Shown here: in pieces, positions 52,113-61,687 of the stretch
How positions within the stretch are numbered: position 1 is the first letter of the stretch
Layout of the letters: the number at the start of each line of letters is the position of its first letter
Source of the DNA: Arcicella sp034931005
GTDB taxonomy: Bacteria > Bacteroidota > Bacteroidia > Cytophagales > Spirosomataceae
Direction of reading: 5' to 3'
DNA: 64,000 nucleotides
Assembly (NCBI RefSeq): GCF_034931005.1
Contig: NZ_JAYGIN010000026.1
Location: 1 to 64,000 of the forward strand
Notes under the pieces: generated by a model
What the model saw: only the letters and a program-made list of their open reading frames with translations
Database searches by the model: none
What the model was told of the DNA's origin: nothing
Program-made: the position numbers and the translations under genes

Positions 52113-53732
52113 ATGAATATCCAATCTCAAACATCTCATCAAAACCTCCTCGAGGAAAGAAAAAAACGCCTTGAAACAATCAAGTTGGGCGGAGGACTCA
52201 AAAACATTCAAAAACAACACGAAAGAGGTAAACTTACCGCCCGTGAACGCATTGATTACCTAATTGACGACAACTCTGAATTCTTAGAAATCGGAGCTTT
52301 TGTAGGCTACGAAATGTACGCTGAACATGGCGGTTGTCCTGCGGGAGGCACAGTTGGCGGTTTAGGTTATGTATCTGGGCGACTTTGTGTTATTGTTGCC
52401 AATGACCAAACCGTAAAAGCAGGAGCGTACTTTCCTATTACAGGCAAAAAGAATCTTCGTTTTCAAGAAATTGCCATGCAAAATCACCTACCAATCATTT
52501 ATTTGGTAGATAGTGCAGGCGTTTTTCTACCAATGCAAGACGAAATTTTCCCCGACCGTGAGCATTTCGGGCGAGTTTTTTACAATAATTCACTCATGAG
52601 TGCGATGGGAATTACGCAAATTTCAGCCGTTTTGGGCAGTTGCGTAGCGGGTGGAGCGTATTTGCCCATCATGTCGGACGAAACGCTAATGGTGGAAGGT
52701 CAAAGTTCTATCTTTTTGGCTGGGCCATATTTAGTAAAAGCCGCAGTTGGGGAAGATGTGGACGCTGAAACTTTGGGCGGTGCAGTTACACATACTGAAA
52801 TCTCGGGAATTGCCGATTATAAATTCAAAACCGAACAGGAATGTTTAGACCAAGTAAAACGCACAATTGGTAAATTAGGTAAACATCCAGATGCTGGTTT
52901 CGACAGAGTTGAAGCAAAAGAACCAACCAAAAACCCAGAAGAAATACTCAATTTCTTCCCAGAACTAAGAACAAAACCTTACAATATGCTCGAAATCATT
53001 GAGCGATTGGTAGATAATTCGGAATTTGACGAATTTAAAAAAGATTATGGAAAAACTATCATTTGCGGATACGCTCGCATCGACGGTTGGGCGGTTGGCA
53101 TTGTGGCAAATCAACGTATGGTCGTGAAAAGTGCTAAAGGCGAAGTACAAATTGGTGGTGTGATTTACAATGACTCAGCCGACAAAGCTGCTCGTTTTGT
53201 GATGAATTGCAATCAAAAGAAAATTCCATTGGTTTTCTTACAAGATGTAACGGGTTTCATGGTTGGTAGTCGCTCTGAACATTCGGGAATCACCAAAGAC
53301 GGAGCGAAAATGGTTAATGCCGTTTCTAATTCTATCGTTCCTAAATTTACCATTATCATCGGAAATTCTTACGGAGCGGGCAATTACGCCATGTGCGGAA
53401 AGGCATATAATCCGAGTTTTATTTACGCTTGGCATTCGGCAAAAATAGCAGTAATGGGCGGTGAACAAGCCGCCAAAACGCTCTTACAAACACAAATTGG
53501 CTCAATGAAAGCTAAAGGAAAGGTTTTAACCAAAGAAGAGGAAGATGCTATTTTACAGGAAATTATGGAACGCTACAACACTCAAACTACGCCATACTAC
53601 GCAGCGGCTCGACTTTGGGTGGATGAAATCATTGACCCACTGGACACTCGAAAGGTCATTTCAAAGGGGATTGAGGCGGCTAATCATGCTCCAATCACGA
53701 AAGATTTAAAAGTTGGAGTTTTTCAGGTTTGA
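52113..53732 (+). CDS. Acyl-CoA carboxylase, carboxyltransferase beta subunit
   Basis: Carboxyltransferase subunit of a biotin-dependent acyl-CoA carboxylase, 539 aa from the ATG at 52113 (MNIQSQTSHQ). Two crotonase-fold halves: DNSEFLEIGAFVGYEMYAEHGG, CPAGGTVGGLGYVSGR, LVDSAGVFLPMQDEIFPDR, GSCVAGGAYLPIMSDE in the first; FLQDVTGFMVGSRSEHSG, IVGNSYGAGNYAMCGKAY-like and MGGEQAAKTLL in the second. The LPMQDEIFP motif fits methylcrotonyl-CoA carboxylase (leucine breakdown) better than propionyl-CoA carboxylase. The biotin-carrying alpha subunit is not adjacent. Confidence 0.9.
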   Translation: MNIQSQTSHQNLLEERKKRLETIKLGGGLKNIQKQHERGKLTARERIDYLIDDNSEFLEIGAFVGYEMYAEHGGCPAGGTVGGLGYVSGRLCVIVANDQTVKAGAYFPITGKKNLRFQEIAMQNHLPIIYLVDSAGVFLPMQDEIFPDREHFGRVFYNNSLMSAMGITQISAVLGSCVAGGAYLPIMSDETLMVEGQSSIFLAGPYLVKAAVGEDVDAETLGGAVTHTEISGIADYKFKTEQECLDQVKRTIGKLGKHPDAGFDRVEAKEPTKNPEEILNFFPELRTKPYNMLEIIERLVDNSEFDEFKKDYGKTIICGYARIDGWAVGIVANQRMVVKSAKGEVQIGGVIYNDSADKAARFVMNCNQKKIPLVFLQDVTGFMVGSRSEHSGITKDGAKMVNAVSNSIVPKFTIIIGNSYGAGNYAMCGKAYNPSFIYAWHSAKIAVMGGEQAAKTLLQTQIGSMKAKGKVLTKEEEDAILQEIMERYNTQTTPYYAAARLWVDEIIDPLDTRKVISKGIEAANHAPITKDLKVGVFQV

Positions 53733-53833
53733 GAAGTAAATGAAAAAACAAAGTAAAACTTTAACAAAATTCACTTTACTATATTAAAACAATATATTAC
53801 TCATAAAGTAAAATTGGGATAACCACTAATTAT

Positions 53834-53875
53834 AAACGGTGTATTGGCATAGCTCTTTACACCGTTTTTTTATTT
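53834..53875 (+). terminator. Terminator after the carboxylase gene
   Basis: AAACGGTGTA (53834-53843) pairs with TACACCGTTT (53858-53867), then a T-run. Located 101 bases past the stop; nothing else was recognised in the rest of the 280-base spacer. Confidence 0.8.
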
Positions 53876-54012
53876 TCATTAATAGCTTTCAAACTTTACC
53901 CTCAAAAGTCTATTCTTAAACTCCAAAGACTAAATATCCCAGCAAAATATAACTTGCATTTATCAAATATTTTGTATAAATTTTACTTCCTAAAAACTAA
54001 AACTAATCGGTT

Positions 54013-54447
54013 ATGAAAAAAGTCTCCAATCTTATTTATCACAAAGGAAATACAGTTACGGTAATTGACGCATCAAAAACGGTTTATGATGCCTTAGAAA
54101 TTATGGTTCAAAAAAATATTGGAGCATTGGTTGTTTACAATGAAGATAAATTCGTTGGCGTAGTAACTGAACGAGATTATGCCCAAAAAGTAATTGTGAA
54201 AGGGAAACATTCACATGATACCTTAGTTTCGCAAATTATGCAACCATCCCCTGCAACAGTGAAGTTTGAAGATTCTATCGAAAAATGTATGGAGTTAATG
54301 TCCGACAAACACATACGTTATCTACCAGTAGTTGCCGATAGCCACGTAGTTGGCTTGGTTTCAATGGGTGACGTGGTGAGATATATTATTGAAGATCAGA
54401 AAAATACAATCAATCATTTACAGAATTTTATTTCTGGAGGAATGTAA
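54013..54447 (+). CDS. CBS domain pair protein
   Basis: A 144-aa stand-alone CBS-pair protein, binding adenosine nucleotides in known cases: VIDASKTVYDALEIMVQKNIGALVV (first CBS) with VGVVTERDYAQKVI, and PATVKFEDSIEKCMELMSDKHIRYLPVV with VGLVSMGDVVRYI (second). Both hold the conserved G-x-[VL]-[ST]-x-x-D. Target unknown. Confidence 0.93.
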   Translation: MKKVSNLIYHKGNTVTVIDASKTVYDALEIMVQKNIGALVVYNEDKFVGVVTERDYAQKVIVKGKHSHDTLVSQIMQPSPATVKFEDSIEKCMELMSDKHIRYLPVVADSHVVGLVSMGDVVRYIIEDQKNTINHLQNFISGGM

Positions 54448-54456
54448 AATATTTGG

Positions 54457-54642
54457 GTAGAGACAAGGCATTGCCTTGTCTCTATTTGTTTAGTCCAATG
54501 CCTTGTCTCTATTTGTTTAGTCCAATGCCTTGTCTCTATTCGTTTAGTCCATTGCCTTGTCTCTATTTGTTTAGTCCATTGCCTTGTATATTTGTTTTAT
54601 TGTCAATAGGTTAATTAGACAAGGCATTGCCTTGTCTCTACC
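54457..54642. repeat. Palindrome-plus-tandem repeat (27-bp unit)
   Basis: A 13-base-arm palindrome (54458-54470, 54472-54484; core AGGCATTGCCT) is followed by three 27-base units beginning TTTGTTTAGTCC (54485, 54512, 54539) and a fourth truncated one, then a second palindrome (54616-54642) of the same GACAAGGCATTGCCTTGTC type. The 27-mer contains the right arm (GCCTTGTCTCTA), so the tandem array grew out of the palindrome. Confidence 0.85.
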
Positions 54643-54669
54643 AAGAAATACCAACAAAAAATCATACTC

Positions 54670-55584
54670 CTAAACGTCAAATCCAGCTAAATCTTTAAAT
54701 TCTGCAACACGAGCAGATAATTCATCTTCTGATAAATCTATTAAACGCTCTGTACCGAATTTCTCTACGCAGAAAGAAGCCATTGCTGAACCATAAACGA
54801 TAGCACGTTTCATGTTTTCAAAAGAAATATCATCTGTTTTCGCTAAATAGCCAATAAATCCGCCTACGAAAGTATCTCCTGCTCCTGTTGGGTCAAAAAC
54901 TTCTTCCAATGGTAACGCTGGACAGAAGAACATTTTATCTCCTTGAAATAACAATGCACCATGCTCACCTTTCTTGATAATCAAGGTTTTAGGCCCCATT
55001 GCCATAATTGTTTTTGAGGCAGTTCTTAATGAATAATCTCCAGATAACTGGCGAGCTTCTTCGTCATTGATACACAAAACATCAACCATTTTCAAGACAG
55101 TTTTCAAATCGTCCATGGCAATATCCATCCAGAAATTCATGGTATCCATTGCAATCAATTTAGGACGATTTGCCAAACGGTCAATTACCGTTTTTTGAAC
55201 TGCTGGCGTTAGATTTCCTAACATCAAATATTGACAATCTTGGTATTCAGCAGGAACAATTGGGTCAAACGTACCTAAAACGTTCAATTCTGTCACCAAT
55301 GTGTCACGAGAATTCATGTTATTATGATAACGACCAGACCAAAAGAATGATTTTTCACCTTTCTTAATTTGAAGTCCTCTTGTGTCAACACCTTTATTTT
55401 CAAGAAGTTGAATATATTCTTGGGGAAAATCTTCTCCTACTACGGCAACTAAGTTGATAGGGGTTTTGAAATAAGATGCCGACAAAGAAATGTACGTACC
55501 TGCACCACCAATAATTTTGTCTGTTTTTCCGTAGGGAGTTTCGAGGGCATCAAACGCCACCGAACCGATTGCTAATAAACTCAT
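54670..55584 (-). CDS. PfkB family carbohydrate/nucleoside kinase
   Basis: A 304-aa ribokinase-fold kinase: GGAGTYISLSASYF near the start, VVGEDFPQEY, a mid-region MDTMNFWMD, INDEEARQLSGDYS, and the PfkB signature 2 DPTGAGDTFVGGFIGYLA with catalytic Asp. Closest in look to sugar kinases annotated 'PfkB domain protein' next to nucleoside genes; the substrate is uncertain. On the minus strand TAACTTTG at 55668-55675 is a good -7 match. Confidence 0.88.
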   Translation of the reverse strand: MSLLAIGSVAFDALETPYGKTDKIIGGAGTYISLSASYFKTPINLVAVVGEDFPQEYIQLLENKGVDTRGLQIKKGEKSFFWSGRYHNNMNSRDTLVTELNVLGTFDPIVPAEYQDCQYLMLGNLTPAVQKTVIDRLANRPKLIAMDTMNFWMDIAMDDLKTVLKMVDVLCINDEEARQLSGDYSLRTASKTIMAMGPKTLIIKKGEHGALLFQGDKMFFCPALPLEEVFDPTGAGDTFVGGFIGYLAKTDDISFENMKRAIVYGSAMASFCVEKFGTERLIDLSEDELSARVAEFKDLAGFDV

Positions 55585-55687
55585 TCGTTGATTTTAAAAA
55601 TTAAAATGGAGGATAAACCTTATAAGTGAAAACCCAAAACACTATTGCTTAGGTTTTTATGAATATGCAAAGTTACAATATTGTTCC

Positions 55688-55771
55688 GAACTATGATTTA
55701 TGGGGATTGAATGTTTTTTAGATTGTAAAATCACATAACACTCATTCTGAACCATGATTTATGGGATTGAA
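55688..55771. repeat. Imperfect ~61-bp direct repeat
   Basis: GAACYATGATTTATGGG-type segments at 55688-55711 and 55749-55771, each followed by a TTTTTAGATT/TTTTAGGATT and AAAATCAC-like end, form two imperfect copies upstream of the pfkB promoter region. Confidence 0.6.
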
Positions 55772-55792
55772 GGATTTTAGGATTATTAAAAT

Positions 55793-55872
55793 CACCATTA
55801 ACTAAATCACAACTCACCATTAACTAAATCACAACTCACCATTAACTAAATCACAACTCACCATTAACTAAA
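55793..55872. repeat. 22-bp tandem repeat overlapping the RND gene stop
   Basis: Three full copies (starting 55793, 55815, 55837) of a 22-base unit CACCATTAACTAAATCACAA-type plus 14 bases of a fourth, which includes the stop codon of the minus-strand efflux gene (55868-55870) and its last Val codon. The unit is itself made of heptad-like segments (ATTAACT, AAATCAC, AACTCACC). Confidence 0.9.
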
Positions 55873-58800
55873 CCGCTTCAACTAATTCTTCACTTTTAAT
55901 TTGTCCACCTTGTGGTTTCAAATCTCTCGACATATAACTATAAACCGCAGGAATAATGTAAAGCGTTAAAGTTGTGGCAAATAACATCCCTCCTACTACG
56001 GCAATTCCCATCGAAACTCTACTTTGAGAACCTGCTCCCAAAGCCAATGCAATCGGTAAAATACCCAAAATAGTACAAAGCGAAGTCATCAAAATTGGTC
56101 TGAAACGAGCCACAGCAGCTTCTTTGGCAGCTTCTAATTTTGTCCTTCCCATTTCTTTGCGTTGATTGGCAAATTCCACAATCAAAATACCATTTTTGGT
56201 AACTAAACCAATCAATACAATAATTCCGATTTGTGAGAAAATATTTAAGGTTTGCGAGAAATCCCAAAGTGATAATAACGCTCCTGCAACTGCTAAAGGA
56301 ACAGTCAAGAGGATAATTAAAGGGTCAACAAAACTCTCAAATTGAGCTGAAAGAATTAAATAAATCAAAATTAAAGCCAAAGCAAATGCAAATACTAAAG
56401 ATGAAGAAGATTCTTTAAATTCCTTCGACTGTCCATCATAAGCTGTTGAAAAAGAAGCATCTAACGTTTCTTTCGCAATTTTATCCATTTCATCTAATGC
56501 CTCTCCCAACGTTACACCTTTAGCCGCTTGTGCTTGTACCGTAGCCGCCACATAACGATTATAACGGAATAATTGAGGGGGTGTACTTTGCTCGGTAATT
56601 TTCACCAAATTATCCAATTGAATCAATTCATCACGATTACTTTTTACGTACAATGAACGTAAATCTGACACGTCATTTCGCTCAGGACGGTCAATTTGTC
56701 CAATAATTTGGTATTGTTTTCCATTCATTAAAAAATAACCAAATCTACGTCCCGAAAGCCCCAATTGAAGTGTTTGAGCTACATCTTGAATAGAAACTCC
56801 TAAATTTTGTGCTTTTTCACGGTCAATTTCTAAGCGTAATTCTGGTTTTGTAAATTTCAAATTCACGTCGGCAACTTCAAATTTTGGGGACTCCCGAACT
56901 TTAGCCATAAATTCTGGGATAGCTTTCTTGAGTTTGTCAAAATTTGCGGCTTGGATTACAAATTGAACAGGCAAACCTCCTCCACGTTGACCTGTTTGGA
57001 TGGTTGGTTCTTGGATAACAAACATTTTTGCACCCGTATATTTTTTCAATTTAGGCTGAATTTCCTCCACAATTTTTTGTTGGCTTCTACGGGCAATTGT
57101 ATCACGCAAAACCACTCGCATTGCTCCCGTATTGGCACCTCCATTTCCGAAGGGTGGCGAAGTAATCGTCACAACCCCAATTCTTTCAGTTGACGATAAT
57201 TCTTTCATCAAGAAATTACCCATTTCGTCGGTAATGCCCAACATATACTCAAAAGTTGCCCCTTCTGGAGCAGTTGCCGAAATCCTAAAACCACCTCTGT
57301 CTTCCATCGGGGCAAGTTCTGAAGGAATTGCATCAAATTTGAAGAGTGAATAAATAATTCCGATAAACAAAATCATCAGAACCCAAGCCGTACCTCTGAT
57401 ACACAGAAAACCTGCCAATGAATTTTCATAAGCACTGGTAAATCCTTGAAAAAATGGTTCTGTCACTCTATAAAACCAAGGCTGATGATGTCCACCTTTC
57501 AAAATTTTAGAACTTAACATTGGCGTTAAAGTAAGCGAAACAAAAGCTGAAATAATTACCGAACCAGCCACCACAATCCCAAATTCACGGAAAAGTCTTC
57601 CTGTAATTCCTTGTAAGAAAATTACAGGCAAAAACACCGCAGCTAACGTCACAGTTGTAGAAATTACGGCAAAATAAATCTCTTTTGAACCTGCCAAAGA
57701 AGCATCCCAAGGCGACATTCCTTCTTCGATTTTGGCATAAATATTTTCCAAAACCACAATAGCATCATCTACCACCAAACCAATTGAAAGAACGATTCCT
57801 AACAAAGTCAACACGTTGATAGAGAAACCCATCACGTACATAATGAAAAATACGCCAATCAATGAAACGGGAATAGCCGTTAGTGGAATAAGCGTTGAAC
57901 GCCAGTCACGCAAGAAAATGAAGATAATTAAGGCAACAAGCCCAATGGCGATAAAGATAGTTTCTTCAACCTCTGTAATGGAACGTCTGACGAATTGTGT
58001 ATAGTCAAAACCTAAAGTAATTTCTACGTCATCAGGTAAAGTGCTTTCTATTTGTACTAATTTCTTCTTAACATCATCCACAATTTGAATCTGATTGGCT
58101 CCAGGTTGTGGAATTACCGCCACCGCAATCATCGGAGTCATATCACGTTTGAAGAAAGTCTTTTCGTTTTCGGGGGCAAGTTCTGCCAAACCAACATCAC
58201 TAAATTTTACTACCTTATCGGCTTCCTCACGGAGAATTAGGTTATTGAAATCTTCGGCAGTCGTCAAGCGTCCTTGTGTCCGAACAGTCAACTCGGTCAT
58301 TGCTCCCTCAATACTCCCAGAAGGCAATTCGATATTCTGTTTGGTCAAAGCACTCACAATATCAGGAGCAGTTAAGCGATACGAAGACAATTTTACAGGG
58401 TCAATTCTCAAACGCATAGCATATTTTTTCTCTCCCCAAATTTGCACTGAACTTACGCCCGCTACCGTCTGAAATTTCTCTTTGATATTACGAGTAACCA
58501 ATTCATTCAACTCCAATAAATCTCGTTTTTCAGACTTCACGTTGATAAAATAAATGGGATTTGAGTCTGCATCAGCTTTTGCCACTACGGGTGGGTCAAC
58601 GTCTTTCGGAAGGTTCGCTAATGAACGAGCCACACGGTCACGTACATCGTTGGCGGCATCTTCAATATCAACGGCTAAATCAAATTCAACGGAAATAGTT
58701 GAACGCCCGTCTCTACTCGAAGACGTAAGCGTACGAATACCCGCAATACCGTTAATGGATTCTTCTAAAGGCTCAGTAATCTGCGACTCGACAATATCTG

Positions 58801-58969
58801 CATTTGCACCTGTATAGTTCGTCTGGACGGTCACAACGGGCGGGTCAACACTCGGAAATTCTCGGATACCCAAGTAAGTATATCCAATTACCCCAAATAA
58901 AATAATCAAAATAGACATTACAACCGCCAAAACGGGTCGTTTAATACTGGTTTCGGAGATAGAAGCCAT
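55868..58969 (-). CDS. RND efflux pump inner-membrane transporter
   Basis: A 1033-aa HAE1-type proton/drug antiporter (AcrB/MdtB class). It begins SETSIKRPVLAVVMSILIILFGVIGYTYLGIREFPSVDPP, has the first porter domain, a cluster of six helices with VLTLLGIVLSIGLVVDDAIVVLENI (TM4 Asp pair), SLTLTPMLSSKIL, a second porter domain, and the last helices with IGIIVLIGLVTKNGILIVEFAN. Exports drugs, dyes or host compounds through a TolC-like channel. The adaptor gene precedes it by 90 bases; no TolC homologue or repressor is present. Confidence 0.96.
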   Translation of the reverse strand: MASISETSIKRPVLAVVMSILIILFGVIGYTYLGIREFPSVDPPVVTVQTNYTGANADIVESQITEPLEESINGIAGIRTLTSSSRDGRSTISVEFDLAVDIEDAANDVRDRVARSLANLPKDVDPPVVAKADADSNPIYFINVKSEKRDLLELNELVTRNIKEKFQTVAGVSSVQIWGEKKYAMRLRIDPVKLSSYRLTAPDIVSALTKQNIELPSGSIEGAMTELTVRTQGRLTTAEDFNNLILREEADKVVKFSDVGLAELAPENEKTFFKRDMTPMIAVAVIPQPGANQIQIVDDVKKKLVQIESTLPDDVEITLGFDYTQFVRRSITEVEETIFIAIGLVALIIFIFLRDWRSTLIPLTAIPVSLIGVFFIMYVMGFSINVLTLLGIVLSIGLVVDDAIVVLENIYAKIEEGMSPWDASLAGSKEIYFAVISTTVTLAAVFLPVIFLQGITGRLFREFGIVVAGSVIISAFVSLTLTPMLSSKILKGGHHQPWFYRVTEPFFQGFTSAYENSLAGFLCIRGTAWVLMILFIGIIYSLFKFDAIPSELAPMEDRGGFRISATAPEGATFEYMLGITDEMGNFLMKELSSTERIGVVTITSPPFGNGGANTGAMRVVLRDTIARRSQQKIVEEIQPKLKKYTGAKMFVIQEPTIQTGQRGGGLPVQFVIQAANFDKLKKAIPEFMAKVRESPKFEVADVNLKFTKPELRLEIDREKAQNLGVSIQDVAQTLQLGLSGRRFGYFLMNGKQYQIIGQIDRPERNDVSDLRSLYVKSNRDELIQLDNLVKITEQSTPPQLFRYNRYVAATVQAQAAKGVTLGEALDEMDKIAKETLDASFSTAYDGQSKEFKESSSSLVFAFALALILIYLILSAQFESFVDPLIILLTVPLAVAGALLSLWDFSQTLNIFSQIGIIVLIGLVTKNGILIVEFANQRKEMGRTKLEAAKEAAVARFRPILMTSLCTILGILPIALALGAGSQSRVSMGIAVVGGMLFATTLTLYIIPAVYSYMSRDLKPQGGQIKSEELVEAV

Positions 58970-59059
58970 AATTTTGGATATGTTTTATAAATTGATGAAG
59001 GTTCTCTTTCTCAAAAATTCAAAGATATTTTGATTTTTGAGGTAATATTAAAATTTGCG

Positions 59060-60157
59060 TTACTTTATTGGAGTTATTACTTCTCTTATATCGACTTCTC
59101 CATCAGGTTTAACTTGCATAATACCCGTAGTTATCAGCGTGTCTCCGATAGCCAAACCAGAAATTACTTCAACCGTTTTTTCTCCTCTTACGCCTAATTG
59201 AACTTTCATCGGTGTAGCTTTTCCATTTTTAACAATAAAAACTTTATTTCCCTTCAATTCTGGGATTACAGATTCTGTCGGAATCATCAAGGCAGAACCC
59301 TTACTTTTCAATACCAACTCGACTCTCGCAAAAGAACCTGGAATTAATTTTCTGTTGGGGTTTGGGGCAATCGCACGAATTTGTAATGTTCGAGTATTAG
59401 GGTCAATTTTAGGGTCGATTGCATAAACCGTTCCTATAAATTTCTGTTCAGAGTTTTCAACGGTAAAATCAATTTTACTTCCTGATTTTACAATCGAGGA
59501 ATATTTAGCAGGAATTGCGAACTCAATTTTAGCGGGATTGGTATTTGTAAGTGTTGCAATTTTTGTAGTAGGTGAGATATAACTTCCTAAACTGACAAAT
59601 CTAAAACCAATCGTTCCATCAAATGGAGCTTTTAAAGTCATTTTTTGAATTTGAGCGGATAGGTCTTCAATATCAGCAGAAATCGTATTCACGGAATTGA
59701 CAGCAATATCGTATTCTCTTTGACTGATTGCTTCTTTTTCGAGTAACCTTTTTTGGCGAGCTTCATTATCCTCTGCCAATTTTTTATTAAAACCCAATTT
59801 TTTCAAACGAGCCTGTAAATCTTCATCATTGATGTGCAATAAAGTTGTGCCTTTACGTACAAAATCACCTTCTTTGATATTCAGCGTTACAATTCTTCCC
59901 GAAATTTCACTTCTGATTTCCACCTCCTCATTGGGTAAAATCGTTCCATTGGTATTTACCAAATCATCAAGACGAGTCGGTTTTATAATAGCTACAATTA
60001 CCGAAGTTTTCCCTCCTCCCTTACTATCTCCTGCCACTTCTTTCTTAACATTTCCCTCTTTTGGCTGCAAAAAAGCCTTAATCTTGGGATAAAAAAACAA
60101 TCCTATTATAATAAATATAGTAAGTACCGTCAGAATATTCTTCGTAATTTTTGACAT
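59060..60157 (-). CDS. RND efflux periplasmic adaptor (MFP) subunit
   Basis: A 365-aa membrane fusion protein: N-terminal anchor (LTVLTIFIIIGLFFYPKI), lipoyl half-motifs (NTNGTILPNEEVEIRSEISGRIVTLNIKEGDFVRKG), coiled-coil hairpin (GFNKKLAEDNEARQKRLLEKEAISQREYDIAV), second lipoyl half (TLKAPFDGTIGFR), beta-barrel and membrane-proximal domains. Pairs with the downstream RND transporter. This is the likely first gene of the operon. Confidence 0.94.
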   Translation of the reverse strand: MSKITKNILTVLTIFIIIGLFFYPKIKAFLQPKEGNVKKEVAGDSKGGGKTSVIVAIIKPTRLDDLVNTNGTILPNEEVEIRSEISGRIVTLNIKEGDFVRKGTTLLHINDEDLQARLKKLGFNKKLAEDNEARQKRLLEKEAISQREYDIAVNSVNTISADIEDLSAQIQKMTLKAPFDGTIGFRFVSLGSYISPTTKIATLTNTNPAKIEFAIPAKYSSIVKSGSKIDFTVENSEQKFIGTVYAIDPKIDPNTRTLQIRAIAPNPNRKLIPGSFARVELVLKSKGSALMIPTESVIPELKGNKVFIVKNGKATPMKVQLGVRGEKTVEVISGLAIGDTLITTGIMQVKPDGEVDIREVITPIK

Positions 60158-60225
60158 AGATTTTAGAATTGATGAATTGAATTTAGTCCCGAAAATACGT
60201 AAATAATTACTTTAATCAACTGAAT

Positions 60226-60365
60226 TATATACTATTTGACGCAAAACCTCACCCCCGACCCCTCTCCGTTGGAGAGGGGAGAAAAAAGAGGTCGAATGCT
60301 CCCCTCTCCAACGGAGGGGGTGAGGTTTTTATTGAAAAAACTTGACTTCCGTCAAATTGTATATA
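60226..60365. repeat. Nested GC-rich palindrome, possible mobile repeat
   Basis: Outer arms TATATACTATTTGACG (60226-60241) and its near-complement at 60350-60365 (one mismatch) enclose an inner pair: AAACCTCACCCCC at about 60243 and the complementary GGGGGTGAGGTTT at about 60316, plus CCCCTCTCC/GGAGAGGGG. The two inner halves are the same sequence inverted except for about eight extra bases on the left. Much more GC-rich than the surroundings. Together with AT-rich flanks it fills most of the 346-base spacer 60158-60503. Confidence 0.8.
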
Positions 60366-60445
60366 CTTCCGTTAATCAATAACGATAAACCATTTAGAGG
60401 TTGAATTAATGACATTAGAGAAGCTTACGAATTAAAGGAATAAAA

Positions 60446-60472
60446 AAATCTCTGCCTATGGAGCAGAGATTT
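60446..60472 (-). terminator. Terminator of the WecA-like gene
   Basis: Ten-base stem AAATCTCTGC (60446-60455) with GCAGAGATTT (60463-60472); on the minus strand it is followed by a T-run, 31 bases after the stop. Confidence 0.8.
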
Positions 60473-60503
60473 CTAAAATTCTTTATTTCAAAAAGATATG
60501 TTA

Positions 60504-61652
60504 CTACTGATTTATTTCATCTAATTTTTCAACTAATAAAACACTTTGCTTATTTGCAGCACTTTTCGGCATTTTTTGTTTAGCTGTTTCATAAAAATAT
60601 TGAATTATTGTAAAAGTGGTGACAAAGTAAAATACTACTGACAGTGTTTTATAGAAATTCCAATGATTATTTTTCAAATCATCCAATATTATCCAAATTA
60701 CAAATGCCGATAATAATGAAATTCCAATCAATATCCTTACCACGTTTTTATCAGAAAAACCTAAATAGGCAAAATGATGTGTAATGTGGTCACGTCCACC
60801 TACGAATGGAGAAACGCCACGAGCTAACCGTCTAATGGTTACGGTTGTGGTATCAATTAATGAAACGGTAAATGCCAATGCGGGAACTAAAAATTGATGT
60901 GCTTGGAAACCTCCATCTGTTTCATCTCTAAATATCCAAAAATATTGGATACTTACCCATGCTAAAAATGAACCTAAAAATTGGCTGCCTGTATCACCCA
61001 TATAAATTTTAGCAGGATTCCAATTAAAGAACAGAAAGCCTATTAAAGCTCCAAGCGTCCCAATAATTAAGGCAATATCAACTAAATTCAAATGCTCTAA
61101 TTTAAAAACAATCACAAGAGCAACTAACAATGAGATGATAGAAACACTTGTCACAACACCATCCATATTGTCCAACATATTGATTGAGTTCATCATACCT
61201 ACCACCCAAATCATCGTAAACCAGTAATTAACCCAACTTACATCACAAATATAAATAGAATTGCCTGAGATTATAAAAAAAATACCACAAAGGAACTGCC
61301 CTATAAACTTTACAAGCGGACTTGTGTTATAACTGTCATCAGCTAAACCAACAAAAAAGCCTATGGTCATAGGTAATAGTAAACCTAATATTAGATAATT
61401 AGAATCCCATTTAAGGATCTTAAAATAAGTTGATGCAGTAATTAAAACCACTAATAAGATAAATACTGCATAGAATGACATTCCTCCAACTGGGGGCTTT
61501 GCGGCACTTGCCCACCTAATTTGACTACCTCCCTTATTCTTACCAAAAGATGAAGCATTTTTAAGAAAAAAGTTATTAACTCCATAGGATGTACATAGGG
61601 AGACTAAGAGTAATAGTGAAGTAATTATAATAATTGAGTATAATTCGGTCAT
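60504..61652 (-). CDS. WecA/MraY-like polyprenyl-phosphate glycosyl-1-phosphate transferase
   Basis: A 382-aa polytopic enzyme that transfers a sugar-1-phosphate (typically GlcNAc) to undecaprenyl phosphate, starting O-antigen or exopolysaccharide assembly. Motifs: KPPVGGMSFY, FFVGLADDSYNT (Mg-binding DDxx), SINMLDNMDGVVTSVS, FFNWNPAKIYMGDTGSQFLG, and the HIHH-like loop GGRDHITHHFAYLG. Follows the epimerase gene on the same strand. Confidence 0.9.
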   Translation of the reverse strand: MTELYSIIIITSLLLLVSLCTSYGVNNFFLKNASSFGKNKGGSQIRWASAAKPPVGGMSFYAVFILLVVLITASTYFKILKWDSNYLILGLLLPMTIGFFVGLADDSYNTSPLVKFIGQFLCGIFFIISGNSIYICDVSWVNYWFTMIWVVGMMNSINMLDNMDGVVTSVSIISLLVALVIVFKLEHLNLVDIALIIGTLGALIGFLFFNWNPAKIYMGDTGSQFLGSFLAWVSIQYFWIFRDETDGGFQAHQFLVPALAFTVSLIDTTTVTIRRLARGVSPFVGGRDHITHHFAYLGFSDKNVVRILIGISLLSAFVIWIILDDLKNNHWNFYKTLSVVFYFVTTFTIIQYFYETAKQKMPKSAANKQSVLLVEKLDEINQ

Positions 61653-61687
61653 AATTATATTAAAAAATAATAGAACAAGTCATTTAA

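Noticed and set aside
54485..54590. CRISPR-like regular repeats
   Set aside because: The 27-base units are contiguous and identical throughout, with no unique spacers.
58095..58472. 125-codon plus-strand open frame
   Set aside because: Shadow of the RND transporter gene, which has full family motifs on the other strand.
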